From Acidobacteriaceae bacterium (GTDB lineage: Bacteria > Acidobacteriota > Terriglobia > Bryobacterales > Bryobacteraceae), in the NCBI GenBank assembly GCA_019240475.1, contig JAFAYI010000036.1, positions 62,001 to 126,000 of the forward strand: 64,000 nt of DNA, read 5' to 3'. Of the stretch, positions 41,807-50,378 are shown piece by piece (within the stretch, counting starts at the first letter, position 1; each line of letters starts with the position of its first letter). The notes beneath the pieces are model-generated. The model searched no databases and was not told the origin of the DNA. It saw only the letters and a list, made by a program, of their open reading frames with translations. A program made the position numbers and the translations under genes.

Positions 41807-42940
41807 TTAAGGCCGGCCTCCGATTACATTCTTCTCCCACAACTCAGATAAGGTATATTGCTCCAGCCATTCCGTGAGTTCGCCCTCACTGAGGCGCCCG
41901 AAGTGAGAGTCCCGCCCGCGACGCTCGACGACAACGATGTCCTCGGGATTGAAGCGGTCGATTAACGAAACAGATTGGGTAGCAAGTATTACCTGGACGT
42001 GATTTGAAGCTGAACGAATGACTTCCGAAATCACCTCGATGGCATAAGGATGCAACCCCAGTTCAGGTTCATCCAGAAGAAGGACGTCCGGGAGATCTGA
42101 TTCCGGCTGCTCCAACAACGCGACAAGCGCAAAAATTCTCAGCATTCCGTCCGCTGCCTGCCCTGAGTTGAATACGCGATCGGACTCTCGTTCGCGCCAT
42201 TTAAGCAGTAACCGTCCGTATTCCGCCTCGAATTGAAAATCTGCAAAGAACGGCAGAATCAGGCGAATAGTATCGACGATTCTTTTGTAATACCCGGGTT
42301 CGTCTCGGGATAGTCTGTACAGAAAAGGAGCCAGATTACCCGCATCTTCTTTCAACCAGCGCCCCTCTTCGATATCCCACTTCTGACGAATACGAGCGTT
42401 ATCCGAGGTGTTGTGAAATTGATGGGAGATGACTTTTCGGAGAAGTGCCGATATGACCTTAGCCGTCGGCTCGCCCTTTTCGGCTTTGGTTAGAAGATTT
42501 GATTCTCTGTGACCCGCACCGAGTTCTGTCCACTTGGCTTCCCTAGAAAATTGTGAGGACGAAAACCGGTACTTTTCTTCTGTAAAGATTAGGGTATCCG
42601 CCGACGCAAATGCGAGTCGAAATGCGTAATCATTGCTGCCTTTTTCGGTGATGAGACGGAGTTGGCCTTCTATGTGCGAGGTGCGTTCGGAACCGTCGTG
42701 TAGGATCGCACTCGCGCCGCCGGTCTTCCCAACAAATTCTTGCAGACCGCCAGGAGGCGCAAGTGCCCAGGACAGCATCCTAAAGAAGGAGAGGAAGTTG
42801 GACTTGCCGGCTCCATTCGGTCCGATGAGAACGCTAAGTGGACCGGGCCTGAATTCCTTTAACTCCCGGATCGTCTTAAAACCGCGTATCGTAACGGAAT
42901 CGAGGCGCGGCCTTGACAACCTTTGAGATGTTCTCGCCAT
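41807..42940 (-). CDS. AAA family (SMC/RecF/OLD-like) ATPase
   Basis: This 377-aa protein has an early Walker A (IGPNGAGKSN near residue 39), a long insert, a signature-like GQAADGMLRIFALVALL, Walker B LLLDEPELGLHP and a final LATQSVSLIDRF followed by EDIVVVER. This is the layout of AAA_21/AAA_15 ATPases with the OLD or AriA type of head. The start is ATG 42938-42940. The best ribosome binding site (AAGGAAGGACA) sits in front of an out-of-frame ATG ten bases upstream. It precedes the DUF4276 gene with no gap. It probably acts as sensor or ATPase of a two-gene immune module. Confidence 0.88.
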   Translation of the reverse strand: MARTSQRLSRPRLDSVTIRGFKTIRELKEFRPGPLSVLIGPNGAGKSNFLSFFRMLSWALAPPGGLQEFVGKTGGASAILHDGSERTSHIEGQLRLITEKGSNDYAFRLAFASADTLIFTEEKYRFSSSQFSREAKWTELGAGHRESNLLTKAEKGEPTAKVISALLRKVISHQFHNTSDNARIRQKWDIEEGRWLKEDAGNLAPFLYRLSRDEPGYYKRIVDTIRLILPFFADFQFEAEYGRLLLKWRERESDRVFNSGQAADGMLRIFALVALLEQPESDLPDVLLLDEPELGLHPYAIEVISEVIRSASNHVQVILATQSVSLIDRFNPEDIVVVERRGRDSHFGRLSEGELTEWLEQYTLSELWEKNVIGGRP

Positions 42941-43003
42941 AAGACATCATTGTCCTTCCTTGTGGCTTCGGGGGAAAAGGGAGGCTAGTGTTAGGCGGAG
43001 GCA

Positions 43004-43063
43004 TTCGGCAGGCTGGTGGGGATGCATGTGGGATGGGATGGAGAGGAGGCGGGCGGGGTTCGG
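43004..43063 (+). repeat. Right copy of the ~60-bp repeat
   Basis: This is the second copy of the monooxygenase 3' sequence (TTCGGCAGGCTGGTGG to GCGGGGTTCGG), lying between the AAA ATPase gene start and the terminator of the YVTN/phosphoesterase gene. It is not attached to any other piece of a monooxygenase gene. Together with 41001-41059 it brackets 1.9 kb of different sequence. Confidence 0.8.
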
Positions 43064-43070
43064 GAGCGCA

Positions 43071-43112
43071 AGACAAAAGGTCCTCCCCCCGTCGCCGGAG
43101 AGAGGACCTTGG
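43071..43112 (-). terminator. Rho-independent terminator of the YVTN/phosphoesterase gene
   Basis: Read on the minus strand, AAGGTCCTC (43102-43110) and GAGGACCTT (43077-43085) pair as a perfect 9-bp stem around a 16-base loop, and the stem is followed by a short T-rich run (TTTTGTCT with the stem end). It begins about 27 bases after the stop codon of the long upstream gene. Confidence 0.75.
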
Positions 43113-43136
43113 TTGATTGACAGCTGGTGAGGCGAT

Positions 43137-46100
43137 TTAGTTGTCGTCGTCGTCGTCGCCGGCCTTGGCGCGTACGGCTTTCTTGCTGAAGTCGGTGGCG
43201 GGACGAACGGCTTTCTCGCCGGGGAATGGAACCTTGAAGCCGGTGGCCTCATACCAGTCGAAGTGGCTGACGGTGTCCGGGTCGAGCGAGTCGGGGGTGT
43301 GGTACTTGGCGGTGAAGACGTCGGTCTTCATCCTGAGCCAGCCGGCCCGCAGGGCTTTGACCTGGGGGCTGTCGTGCAGCGACGAGTTGGTGGTCGTGTT
43401 GCAGGTGTTGAAGCCGGCGGGGATGTTCGATGGAGGCGCGTAGCCCTCGACTCCGTAGCACAGCGGCACCTGGTTGGGCACGTGCGTCCACGGCAGGAAG
43501 TTGTTCGCGGGCGGATTGTCGGTGAAGAGCGTGGTCATCGGCGCGGCCACGAGATCGTTCTGGTTCATGGGCTTGAGGCCGAGGATCTGCTCGATGGTGC
43601 GGGTCATGTTGACCTGGGTGTAGAAGGTGCGTTCTTCCGTGACGCCGGCGCCGGTCCCGTCGGAATTGACCTTCTGCGTGACATAGGGACTGATGACGTA
43701 GCCGGGGCTGCGGTGACCGTCCACGTGATCGACTCCGTTCTGGGCGTCGTCTTCTTCGATGAAGATGGCCGAGTCGCTCCAGACGCCGCTATGGCTGATG
43801 GTGTCGACAATGCGGCCCACGGCCAGGTCGTTATCGGCCTGTTCCGCGGTGGCATTCGGCGGCCCAGTGGTGTGGTCTTGCATGACCCAGATGAAACTCA
43901 ACTGGGGTACGGCGCCGGCCACCACGTCCTTGGCGAAGTCCTGGCTCCAGACGTCGACACGGTACTGATCGGGAATGCTCAGGTCGAACTGCGGGAATTG
44001 CTGAACGGCGTACTTCATCACGTTGGGAAGCGGAGACCAGGAACGAATGGTGTTGAAGTATTTGAGCTGCGGCTCCTTGCCGTATTCGTATTCGAGCGCG
44101 TCGTTGTAGAACTCGGTCCAGGTCGGCTCGCAACTGTCGGTAACGGCGAAGGGCAGCGGAGTCGGGGGAACGGTTCCGTTCCAGGTATCGTCCTGGGTGG
44201 CTTTAGCCAGGGTGCAGCCCGGTACGGAGAAGGTGTTGTATTCGACGTACTCGCCGTAGATCTTCATCTTGATGCCGGCCGCGGCTGCGATGTCGAACAG
44301 GTGGCCCTTGGTTTGGTAAGCGATGGCGTCGCCGCCGTTAGAGGGATAGTCACGAAGCCAATCCGGGGACTGGATGTCGTCGGAGTAGGGCGCCATGGCC
44401 TGGAGAATCCAGTTGTGACCGTCGGCCGATTGACGGCTGGGGTCGTAGAAGTTGTCCAAGAGCGGGAAGCGTTGCACGATGGCGTGCGCGTTGGGCGTGA
44501 CCACGGGGTAATCGGCGTAGGTGGAGTTATCGCCGAAGACGGCGAGGGAGGGGTCGCCGTTGCCGCCGACGACGTCGCCGAGGATCTGATCGTAGGTTCG
44601 GTTTTCGCGGATGATCACGAAGACGTGCTTGATCTTAGAAGGATCGCCGATTCTGGCGGGAATGGCCTGCGCCTTGGTTTGAGGGCTGCCGCCGGAAGCG
44701 CTCCAGATGTTTTGCGCGTAATCCCAGTGGTTGTTGTAGAAGACCTGGTGCGTCATGTCGGTCAAGGTGCTGCTGCTCGGGATGGGAACGATGCTGACGG
44801 TGCCGAGGTCCTGGTGGGTGTTGAAGTAGCTCACCCCGAAATATGTTCCGTACGAATTTTCGTAGGTAGCGGTGGGCGGGGGCGCGACGCCGAATCCGGT
44901 AGCGCCGAGACCCTTATCGTTGGCGACCAGCAAGGCATTGTCCGTCTTGTCGAGGACGACGGAGCTGGGCGCGTAGGCGACGGGAATCATGCCGACGACG
45001 GGACTGCCGGTAGAGGCATTCAGGTCTACGACCGCGACGGCGTTGGCATTGTACAGCGCGACGTAGGCGATGTTCTTACTTGCATCGACGGCGATGGAGT
45101 TGGGGCCGGCGCCGTAAGCCGCCGTGCTGTCGCCCGGCACGCGAATAGGAAGCCCGAGATCGATGGTCCGGACCTGTTCGTTGGTGGTGGTATCGAGTAC
45201 CGAGAGGGTGTCGCTGTAGGTGTTGGCGACCAGCAGGTAGTTGTTCCAGAAGGCCATCCCGGTGGGGTGCCGGCCAACGGTGATGGTGTCGGTGACCGCA
45301 AACGAGCTCAGATTCACGACGGAGATGGTGCCGGGGGCGGTGGCGCCGGTGGGATATTCGGCGACGACCGGCGTTCCGTTAGAGTACAACTGGAAGTCGC
45401 TCGCGGTAGGAATTCGTCCAGCCTCGTTCGAGACGTAGGCAGTCTGTCCATCCGGCGAGATGACGACGCTGTGAGGGACGTTGCCGACGCGAACCTCGGG
45501 ACCCTGCGCCGGTTTGGTTGCGGTCAGGTCGATCTTGGTGAGCGTGTCGTTGTTGTCGAGGACGGCGTAGGCGGTCTTGCCATCCGATGTGACGGCGATG
45601 CCGGTCGGATAGGAAGTGAATGTGTGATCCGAGAAGATGGAATAGGGGAAGCCGCAGGGGATTTCGAAGCTGCCGGTGGTTCCGCCGGGGCTGCCGGAGG
45701 CGGGCTTCGCCGGACCATTGTAGGAGTACGGATAGCAGGTGACGTTGGTCAGCCGGGCGTCGGCGTTGACATCGAGCGGAACGTCGACTTGCGCGAAATT
45801 GGAGAGCATGCCCGTCGTGGGGTCGACTTTGGCGATGGAAACATAGCTGGACGGACCATAGCTACCGTCCTGGCTGAAGAGCAGGTATTTGCCGTCGGGC
45901 GTGTAGGCCAAGCCTTGCTGGCTTCCGTCCGAATCGGTGCTGGTTCCGCCGGTCGAGTCGGTGTAGGGGACGCTGTAAGTTTGCAGGACGTTGCCCGATT
46001 GGGTGTTGAAGATGGTGACGGCTTGCGGGGCGCCCATCTGGAGGACAGCGGCGGTGTGATTCCCAGTGGGATTGACGGCGACAACCTTGGCCCGGGTTCT

Positions 46101-46346
46101 AATCCCGAGATAGACTTGCGTGCCGGCGGGAGTGATGATTGTGCCGTCGCTCACAACCCAGGGATTGGGCAACCGGTGCGAATAAGTAGGGCCGGTATTG
46201 GCGCCCGTATTTTCACCGGGTGAGTAAGTGGGAAACGGTCCGGATTGGGCCAGGAGCGTGGGAGCGCTCAGCCCTGTCGCCAGCATGCCGGCGAGCAAGA
46301 CCACGGGAGTGACCCCATGGCGCTTGCGAGAGCGTATTGCGGACAT
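43137..46346 (-). CDS. Secreted YVTN beta-propeller/phosphoesterase fusion protein
   Basis: This 1069-aa protein has a signal peptide (VVLLAGMLATGLSAPTLLAQ). Residues about 30-560 form a YncE/YVTN-type propeller (VAVNPTGNHTAAVLQMG, GIAVTSDGKTAYAVLDNNDT, VISPDGQTAYVSNEAGR, LSVLDTTTNEQVRTIDLG). Residues about 570-1040 form a phosphoesterase domain of the phospholipase C/AcpA or alkaline-phosphatase-like group (HVFVIIRENRTYDQILGDV, FPLLDNFYDPSRQSADGHNW, IFIEEDDAQNGVDHVDGHRS). The acidic tail (KAGDDDDDN) is unusual. It would act outside the cytoplasm on a phosphoester. It is monocistronic, with a 253-base upstream gap and its own terminator. Confidence 0.88.
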   Translation of the reverse strand: MSAIRSRKRHGVTPVVLLAGMLATGLSAPTLLAQSGPFPTYSPGENTGANTGPTYSHRLPNPWVVSDGTIITPAGTQVYLGIRTRAKVVAVNPTGNHTAAVLQMGAPQAVTIFNTQSGNVLQTYSVPYTDSTGGTSTDSDGSQQGLAYTPDGKYLLFSQDGSYGPSSYVSIAKVDPTTGMLSNFAQVDVPLDVNADARLTNVTCYPYSYNGPAKPASGSPGGTTGSFEIPCGFPYSIFSDHTFTSYPTGIAVTSDGKTAYAVLDNNDTLTKIDLTATKPAQGPEVRVGNVPHSVVISPDGQTAYVSNEAGRIPTASDFQLYSNGTPVVAEYPTGATAPGTISVVNLSSFAVTDTITVGRHPTGMAFWNNYLLVANTYSDTLSVLDTTTNEQVRTIDLGLPIRVPGDSTAAYGAGPNSIAVDASKNIAYVALYNANAVAVVDLNASTGSPVVGMIPVAYAPSSVVLDKTDNALLVANDKGLGATGFGVAPPPTATYENSYGTYFGVSYFNTHQDLGTVSIVPIPSSSTLTDMTHQVFYNNHWDYAQNIWSASGGSPQTKAQAIPARIGDPSKIKHVFVIIRENRTYDQILGDVVGGNGDPSLAVFGDNSTYADYPVVTPNAHAIVQRFPLLDNFYDPSRQSADGHNWILQAMAPYSDDIQSPDWLRDYPSNGGDAIAYQTKGHLFDIAAAAGIKMKIYGEYVEYNTFSVPGCTLAKATQDDTWNGTVPPTPLPFAVTDSCEPTWTEFYNDALEYEYGKEPQLKYFNTIRSWSPLPNVMKYAVQQFPQFDLSIPDQYRVDVWSQDFAKDVVAGAVPQLSFIWVMQDHTTGPPNATAEQADNDLAVGRIVDTISHSGVWSDSAIFIEEDDAQNGVDHVDGHRSPGYVISPYVTQKVNSDGTGAGVTEERTFYTQVNMTRTIEQILGLKPMNQNDLVAAPMTTLFTDNPPANNFLPWTHVPNQVPLCYGVEGYAPPSNIPAGFNTCNTTTNSSLHDSPQVKALRAGWLRMKTDVFTAKYHTPDSLDPDTVSHFDWYEATGFKVPFPGEKAVRPATDFSKKAVRAKAGDDDDDN

Positions 46347-46599
46347 CGATGGTTTACCTTTCTTGTCTCTTCGATTTCTGCCTAGGTTCGATTAGCGGGA
46401 ACGCGCTGCCCGACGGGAGTGCTTCAGAAGGAAAGCTGAACGGAGAGACGGTTGGGATTGTTGGCATCCAATTGCCAAGGGCAACGAACCGATGCTAACG
46501 CTTCGTGCCGTACAGGAATATGACAGAGAAATTACAACTCTGTAATGCGTGGGCGCTTGGGAGATGGCTGGAAAAGTGGCGGGAAGGTAGTGGAGAGAT

Positions 46600-47076
46600 T
46601 CAGTTGGCGCGGAGGTGGAAGAAGGCGTCGCGCTGATGGACCAGTGATGGAGGGTCGGTGAGGACTATCGAGATGGTATCGAAGCGGACCTGGTTCCAGG
46701 GGATGCCGGCGCGGGTGGCATAGGCGCGGGCGGCGCGAACGATGTTCTTCTGCTTGTCGGTTCCGATGGCGCGGTCGGGCGCGCCGAATTCCGAGGACGT
46801 TCGGGTTTTGACCTCCACGAAGACGAGCGTGTCGCCATCGCGAGCGACGATATCGACCTCGGCCTCGCCTTCGTTGGGGCGGTAATTGCGGGCGACCACC
46901 ATGATGCCGGAGTTGCGCAGGTAGCGGTGAGCCAGATCTTCGCCGCGGCGGCCGAGGGCGGCTTGGGGCGAGAGAGCGCGGCGCTCGCGGAACTGGCGAG
47001 CGGAGTCGCTCAGCTTCCAGAGGAGCTGCCTGGGGTGGATGGATCCGAGAGATTTTTGATTGCTTCCAGTCGCCAT
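46600..47076 (-). CDS. yraN: YraN/UPF0102 family nuclease-fold protein
   Basis: This 158-aa protein has the restriction-endonuclease-like core of UPF0102: ALGRRGEDLAHRYLRNSGIM, GEAEVDIVARDGDTLVFVEV with D and E-x-K (EVKTR), then AIGTDKQKNIVRAARAY. The first 37 residues are an extra extension. Its biological role is not settled, though links to recombination have been proposed in other bacteria. The gene start overlaps the end of the methyltransferase gene by 67 bases. Confidence 0.85.
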   Translation of the reverse strand: MATGSNQKSLGSIHPRQLLWKLSDSARQFRERRALSPQAALGRRGEDLAHRYLRNSGIMVVARNYRPNEGEAEVDIVARDGDTLVFVEVKTRTSSEFGAPDRAIGTDKQKNIVRAARAYATRAGIPWNQVRFDTISIVLTDPPSLVHQRDAFFHLRAN

Positions 47077-47654
47077 TCGATGACCTTGCCTCGCACGAGG
47101 TAGCAGAGGTAGAACTCCCAGAAGCGGCGGAACCGGCGGAAGCGGTTCACCAGGAACTCAAAACCGAGCCATCTCCACAAAGCAAGTAATCGGACGTGGG
47201 TTGAAATCTCACGGAAACGCGCGGGGGAGTAGTAGCCGAAGCCGCCGCTATCGGGGCCGAAGTAGCGTAAGGAAAAGCTGTTTAAGTGCCAGCGATGGGT
47301 GGGGTCGCAAAAGGAGCTGAAGTCGGTGTAGTGGGGGGTGACGACGATGGCGCGGCCGTGGGGGCCGAGGAGGCGATGGAATTCTTCGATGGTGCGGATG
47401 ACGTCGGCGACATGCTCGATGACGTGGATGGCGCGGATTTCGCGAAAGGAGGCGTCGCGGAAGGGCCAGGGGAAGCGGTCGAGGTCGGCGATAACGTCGG
47501 CGCGGGTATGCGGATTGCGGTCGAGGCCGATGGCGCCGGGGTATTTGTTGACGCCGCAGCCGACGTCGAGGACGGGCAGCGATTCGAGAGGCCGCGAGGT
47601 TGGAGGCGCGGCCTGTTCGAGCGGCGGAGTTAGTGTTCGAGCGCCCGCAGGCAT
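47010..47654 (-). CDS. SAM-dependent methyltransferase (class I)
   Basis: The frame runs up to 48401 over the aminotransferase gene, but the plausible start is the ATG at 47652-47654, giving 214 aa. Motif I is LPVLDVGCGVNKYPGAIGLD, motif II includes VIADLDRFPWPF, and IRAIHVIEHVADVIRTIEEF then HRLLGPHGRAIVVTPHY follow, as in Methyltransf_11 proteins. The C-terminal part is basic and aromatic (VNRFRRFRRFWEFYLCYLVR), perhaps membrane-associated. It overlaps the aminotransferase stop by 25 bases and yraN by 67 bases, so the three genes are probably one transcript. The substrate is unknown. Confidence 0.8.
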   Translation of the reverse strand: MPAGARTLTPPLEQAAPPTSRPLESLPVLDVGCGVNKYPGAIGLDRNPHTRADVIADLDRFPWPFRDASFREIRAIHVIEHVADVIRTIEEFHRLLGPHGRAIVVTPHYTDFSSFCDPTHRWHLNSFSLRYFGPDSGGFGYYSPARFREISTHVRLLALWRWLGFEFLVNRFRRFRRFWEFYLCYLVRGKVIEWRLEAIKNLSDPSTPGSSSGS

Positions 47655-48973
47655 TCTTCGAGTGTATCGGCGGCGCAGTCGGCCTGCTCGCGGGTGAGGA
47701 CGAGCGGGGGGCAGAGGCGCAGGCTGTTGGGGCCGCAGCCGAGGGTGAGGAGGCCGCGCTCGAAGGAGAGCATTTCGAGACGGTCGCGGAGTTGGGGGGC
47801 GCGCTCTTTGGCAGCCTGGTCGCGGACGAGCTCGATGCCGATCATGAGGCCGAGGCCGCGGACGGCGCCGACGTGGCGGAAACGCTCGGGCCAGGTTCTC
47901 AGGCGGGCCATGAGGTGGTTGCCGACGAGGCGGGCGTTTTCGATGAGTTCTTCTTCGAGCAAGTCCAGAGTGGCGAGCGCGGCGGCGATGGAGACGGGGT
48001 TGCCGCCGAAGGTGGAGGCGTGGGCGCCGGGAGGCCAATCCATGATGTCCGCACGGGCGATCATGGCCGAAAGGGGCATGCCGCTGGCGATGCCTTTGGC
48101 GAGCGTGACAATGTCGGGGACAACGCCGAAGTGCTCGGAGGCGAACATGCGGCCGGTGCGGCCCATGCCGGATTGGACTTCGTCGTGGATGAGCAGGATG
48201 CCGTACTTGTCGGCGACGCGGCGGAGCTGCTGGTGGAAGCTCCTGTGGGGCACCAGGTAGCCGCCTTCGCCCTGGACGGGCTCGACGACGATGGCGGCGA
48301 CTTCTTCGGGCGGCAGGATGGTTTTGAAGAGACGCTCTTCGAGATATTCGATGGAGGAGGCGCCGCAGACAGCGGAATCTTCGTGAGGAAAGCGGTAGCA
48401 ATCGGGGTAGGGGACGTGATAGACGGGCAGCATGGGGCCGAAGCCGCGGCGCTGGACGACTTTGCTGCCGGTGAGGGAAAGCGCGCCCATGGTGCGGCCA
48501 TGGAAGCCTCCGAAGAAAGCGATGAACTTGTCGCGGCCGGTGTGCATGCGAGCGAGTTTGAGAGCGGCTTCGATGGCCTCGGCGCCGGAGTTGCCGAAGT
48601 AGACGCGGCGGGGGAGGGCGCCGGGCGTGAGATGCGCGAGGCGTTCGGCTAGCCGCACCATGGTTTCGTAATAGAAATCGGTGCCAGACATGTGGAGGAA
48701 CTCGGCAGCCTGGCGCTGGATGGCGGCGACGACGCGCGGGTGGGAATGGCCGGTTGCGACGACGGCGATACCGGCGGCGAAATCGAGGAAGCGGTTGGAA
48801 TCGACGTCTTCGGCAATGGCGCCTTCGCCGCGCTTCATGACGAAGGGATAGCAGCGAGTGTAGGAGGGCGAGAGGACGGCGTGGTCGCGCTCGATGATTT
48901 CCTTTGCCTTGGGGCCGGGCAGAGGAGTGACAAGATGGGGCAGAAGCGGATGTGGCGCGATGTGCGTCACCAT
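47630..48973 (-). CDS. Class III aminotransferase (acetylornithine/GABA aminotransferase family)
   Basis: I chose the ATG at 48971-48973, with GAGG eight bases upstream; the frame extends to a GTG at 48982. The 447-aa enzyme has VDSNRFLDFAAGIAVVATGH, VYFGNSGAEAIEAALKLAR, IAFFGGFHGRTMGALSLT, VVEPVQGEGG, LIHDEVQSGMGRTG and the PLP lysine in DIVTLAKGIASGMPL. It transfers an omega-amino group, probably GABA, acetylornithine or another diamine. The context gives no better hint. It is the first gene of the aminotransferase/methyltransferase/yraN run. Confidence 0.88.
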   Translation of the reverse strand: MVTHIAPHPLLPHLVTPLPGPKAKEIIERDHAVLSPSYTRCYPFVMKRGEGAIAEDVDSNRFLDFAAGIAVVATGHSHPRVVAAIQRQAAEFLHMSGTDFYYETMVRLAERLAHLTPGALPRRVYFGNSGAEAIEAALKLARMHTGRDKFIAFFGGFHGRTMGALSLTGSKVVQRRGFGPMLPVYHVPYPDCYRFPHEDSAVCGASSIEYLEERLFKTILPPEEVAAIVVEPVQGEGGYLVPHRSFHQQLRRVADKYGILLIHDEVQSGMGRTGRMFASEHFGVVPDIVTLAKGIASGMPLSAMIARADIMDWPPGAHASTFGGNPVSIAAALATLDLLEEELIENARLVGNHLMARLRTWPERFRHVGAVRGLGLMIGIELVRDQAAKERAPQLRDRLEMLSFERGLLTLGCGPNSLRLCPPLVLTREQADCAADTLEECLRALEH

Positions 48974-49131
48974 AGAGAGCACCTCAATTGAATTCTGAAA
49001 TGAAAGGAAAGGCCGCGGGACGGGCGGCGCTAGTCGGAGCCGAACAGGGAGGGGCGGGTTGCGGCGGGGATCGCCATATACATAGTGTAGAGGAATTACG
49101 GGCAGCGTGGGAAGTGGGGCGCCATGCTGGG

Positions 49132-49473
49132 CTACCGTGGTTTGTTTCTCCAGAAATAGGTCGGTGAGGCGCTAGCGCCGTAGTGGGTATGCCATTTCAA
49201 CAGCTCTTGACCGGCAAGGCTATTGATTTCGGACTCTAGCTGACGGAGCCTGAGAGAGCAAATGTGGATATCGCGCCGCAACAAGACAGCAAAGACAATG
49301 GTTGCTACTCCAAGCAGCGACCAGTACAGGATGTAATTGGCGGTCTGATGAGTGAGCATCCAGCCCGCGACTACCGCGGCGACTCCTGCGAGCTGGTACC
49401 AGTGACTTATACGGCTGATCACTTCCGTTCGAAGCGTTTCGTATTCCTTGAATAAGACCTGGATCGGTTCCAC
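49132..49473 (-). CDS. Small two-helix membrane protein
   Basis: This 113-aa protein begins at GTG 49471-49473, with AAAGGACA a proper distance upstream. Two membrane helices (LAGVAAVVAGWML and YILYWSLLGVATIVFAVLL) form a hairpin between a charged N-terminal helix and a C-terminal coiled-coil-like helix (ICSLRLRQLESEINSLAGQELL). I recognise no family. It stands alone between the aminotransferase gene and a gene-poor stretch. Confidence 0.65.
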   Translation of the reverse strand: MEPIQVLFKEYETLRTEVISRISHWYQLAGVAAVVAGWMLTHQTANYILYWSLLGVATIVFAVLLRRDIHICSLRLRQLESEINSLAGQELLKWHTHYGASASPTYFWRNKPR

Positions 49474-50284
49474 TTGGTTGTCCTTTCATGACGCGTTCCT
49501 TCCGACCCCCGCTTGTTCGGTTTCGATCAACGCGATCAGATCGAAGATACCCCAGATCTGGCCTGTCATGCCTGCGGCCTTCCCCGGGCGCGAGGATCCC
49601 GGGTAGGGCATCAGCGGCGTGCCGATCGAAGTGGGGCGATCGCCGAAGGATGATCGAGTGAGGTTCTGGAGATGGCTCGGGGTGGCGCTGCGCCGCGCTC
49701 CTGTGGATCGAAGATGAAACGAGGATTGCTTGACCTCGACTTGCCCGGGCCGCTGAGGCCGTGGGCGAACGTTGGGCCCTCGACCGATTTACTTGTCGGC
49801 GCGAAGACAATCGCAGAGCTAGACGTAGGGGATCTTCGATATCTGCTGGGCATTGCCTCGACTCGCCGGGAGTATTTAGAGCACCTGATGAATGTTCTAG
49901 AAGCGGGGAGCGCTGACGAAAATACGGAGGGCAGAGAGAGCGGCGGGAGGCGATAGGGGAGTAACGTCCCGATGCGAAGCGGGTCTTCCATACAGAGAGC
50001 ATTCTTATGGACAGGAAGACGAATTATCCTGATTCAGACGAATCGGCGCGGAGCATACATCCGGGGATGGACGACCGGGACACGACGGAAACTTCAGACC
50101 AGCACGAAAACCTGCAGACATCGGTGAAGAGCGGCAAGCATTCGACGGTGGAGAAGCTGTCGGCTTCGCGGCCGGAGTTTGGGACGGGTCGCGGCGCGAT
50201 ACCGGTAGACGGCGCATTCGGGAGTGCCGGGCGGCGAAAGCAGCGACGGGAGGCCGGGGATAAAGGGCAAAGTGGGCGCGGGAT
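49474..50284. other. Gene-poor stretch with only weak small ORFs
   Basis: About 800 bases between the small membrane protein and recQ. Two plus-strand candidate ORFs are listed separately. The opposite frame at 49220-50002 is rich in Arg, Ser and Pro without any motif and looks like a shadow. No RNA gene, repeat or terminator was recognised. Confidence 0.5.
49714..49956 (+). CDS. Possible small hypothetical protein
   Basis: From the ATG at 49714 the frame codes 80 aa. The central part (TIAELDVGDLRYLLGIASTR followed by REYLEHLMNVLEAG) looks like two amphipathic helices of a real protein, and the tail is charged. There is no clear ribosome binding site and I recognise no family. The frame also opens earlier, at 49672, with low-complexity sequence. 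Confidence 0.4.
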   Translation: MKRGLLDLDLPGPLRPWANVGPSTDLLVGAKTIAELDVGDLRYLLGIASTRREYLEHLMNVLEAGSADENTEGRESGGRR

Positions 50285-50378
50285 TCAGGCGACTTCCCGG
50301 CGGGCGCCGATTGCGGGGTCTACGCGAATGTCGCCGTGGCTGTCGCCGGTCGCGGCTTCGCAGTTATCGCAATTGTGA
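50007..50378 (+). CDS. Possible disordered small protein convergent with recQ
   Basis: A 123-aa frame starts at ATG 50007. The first 70 residues are hydrophilic with a non-random composition (MDRKTNYPDSDESARSIHPG, DRDTTETSDQHENLQTSVKS), and the rest is basic. The last 94 bases overlap the 3' end of recQ on the other strand, so the true gene could be shorter or absent. No family is recognised. Confidence 0.3.
   Translation: MDRKTNYPDSDESARSIHPGMDDRDTTETSDQHENLQTSVKSGKHSTVEKLSASRPEFGTGRGAIPVDGAFGSAGRRKQRREAGDKGQSGRGIQATSRRAPIAGSTRMSPWLSPVAASQLSQL

Noticed and set aside
43263..46223. 986-aa open frame on the plus strand
   Set aside because: It is antisense to the YVTN/phosphoesterase gene, rich in V, G, D and R with no motif, and arises from high GC codon use.
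47655..48401. N-terminal extension of the methyltransferase frame
   Set aside because: It is Arg/Pro/His-rich shadow sequence inside the aminotransferase gene; the methyltransferase domain begins after 47654.
49220..50002. 260-aa minus-strand frame
   Set aside because: It overlaps the small membrane protein gene in another frame and is Arg/Ser/Pro-rich without motifs.
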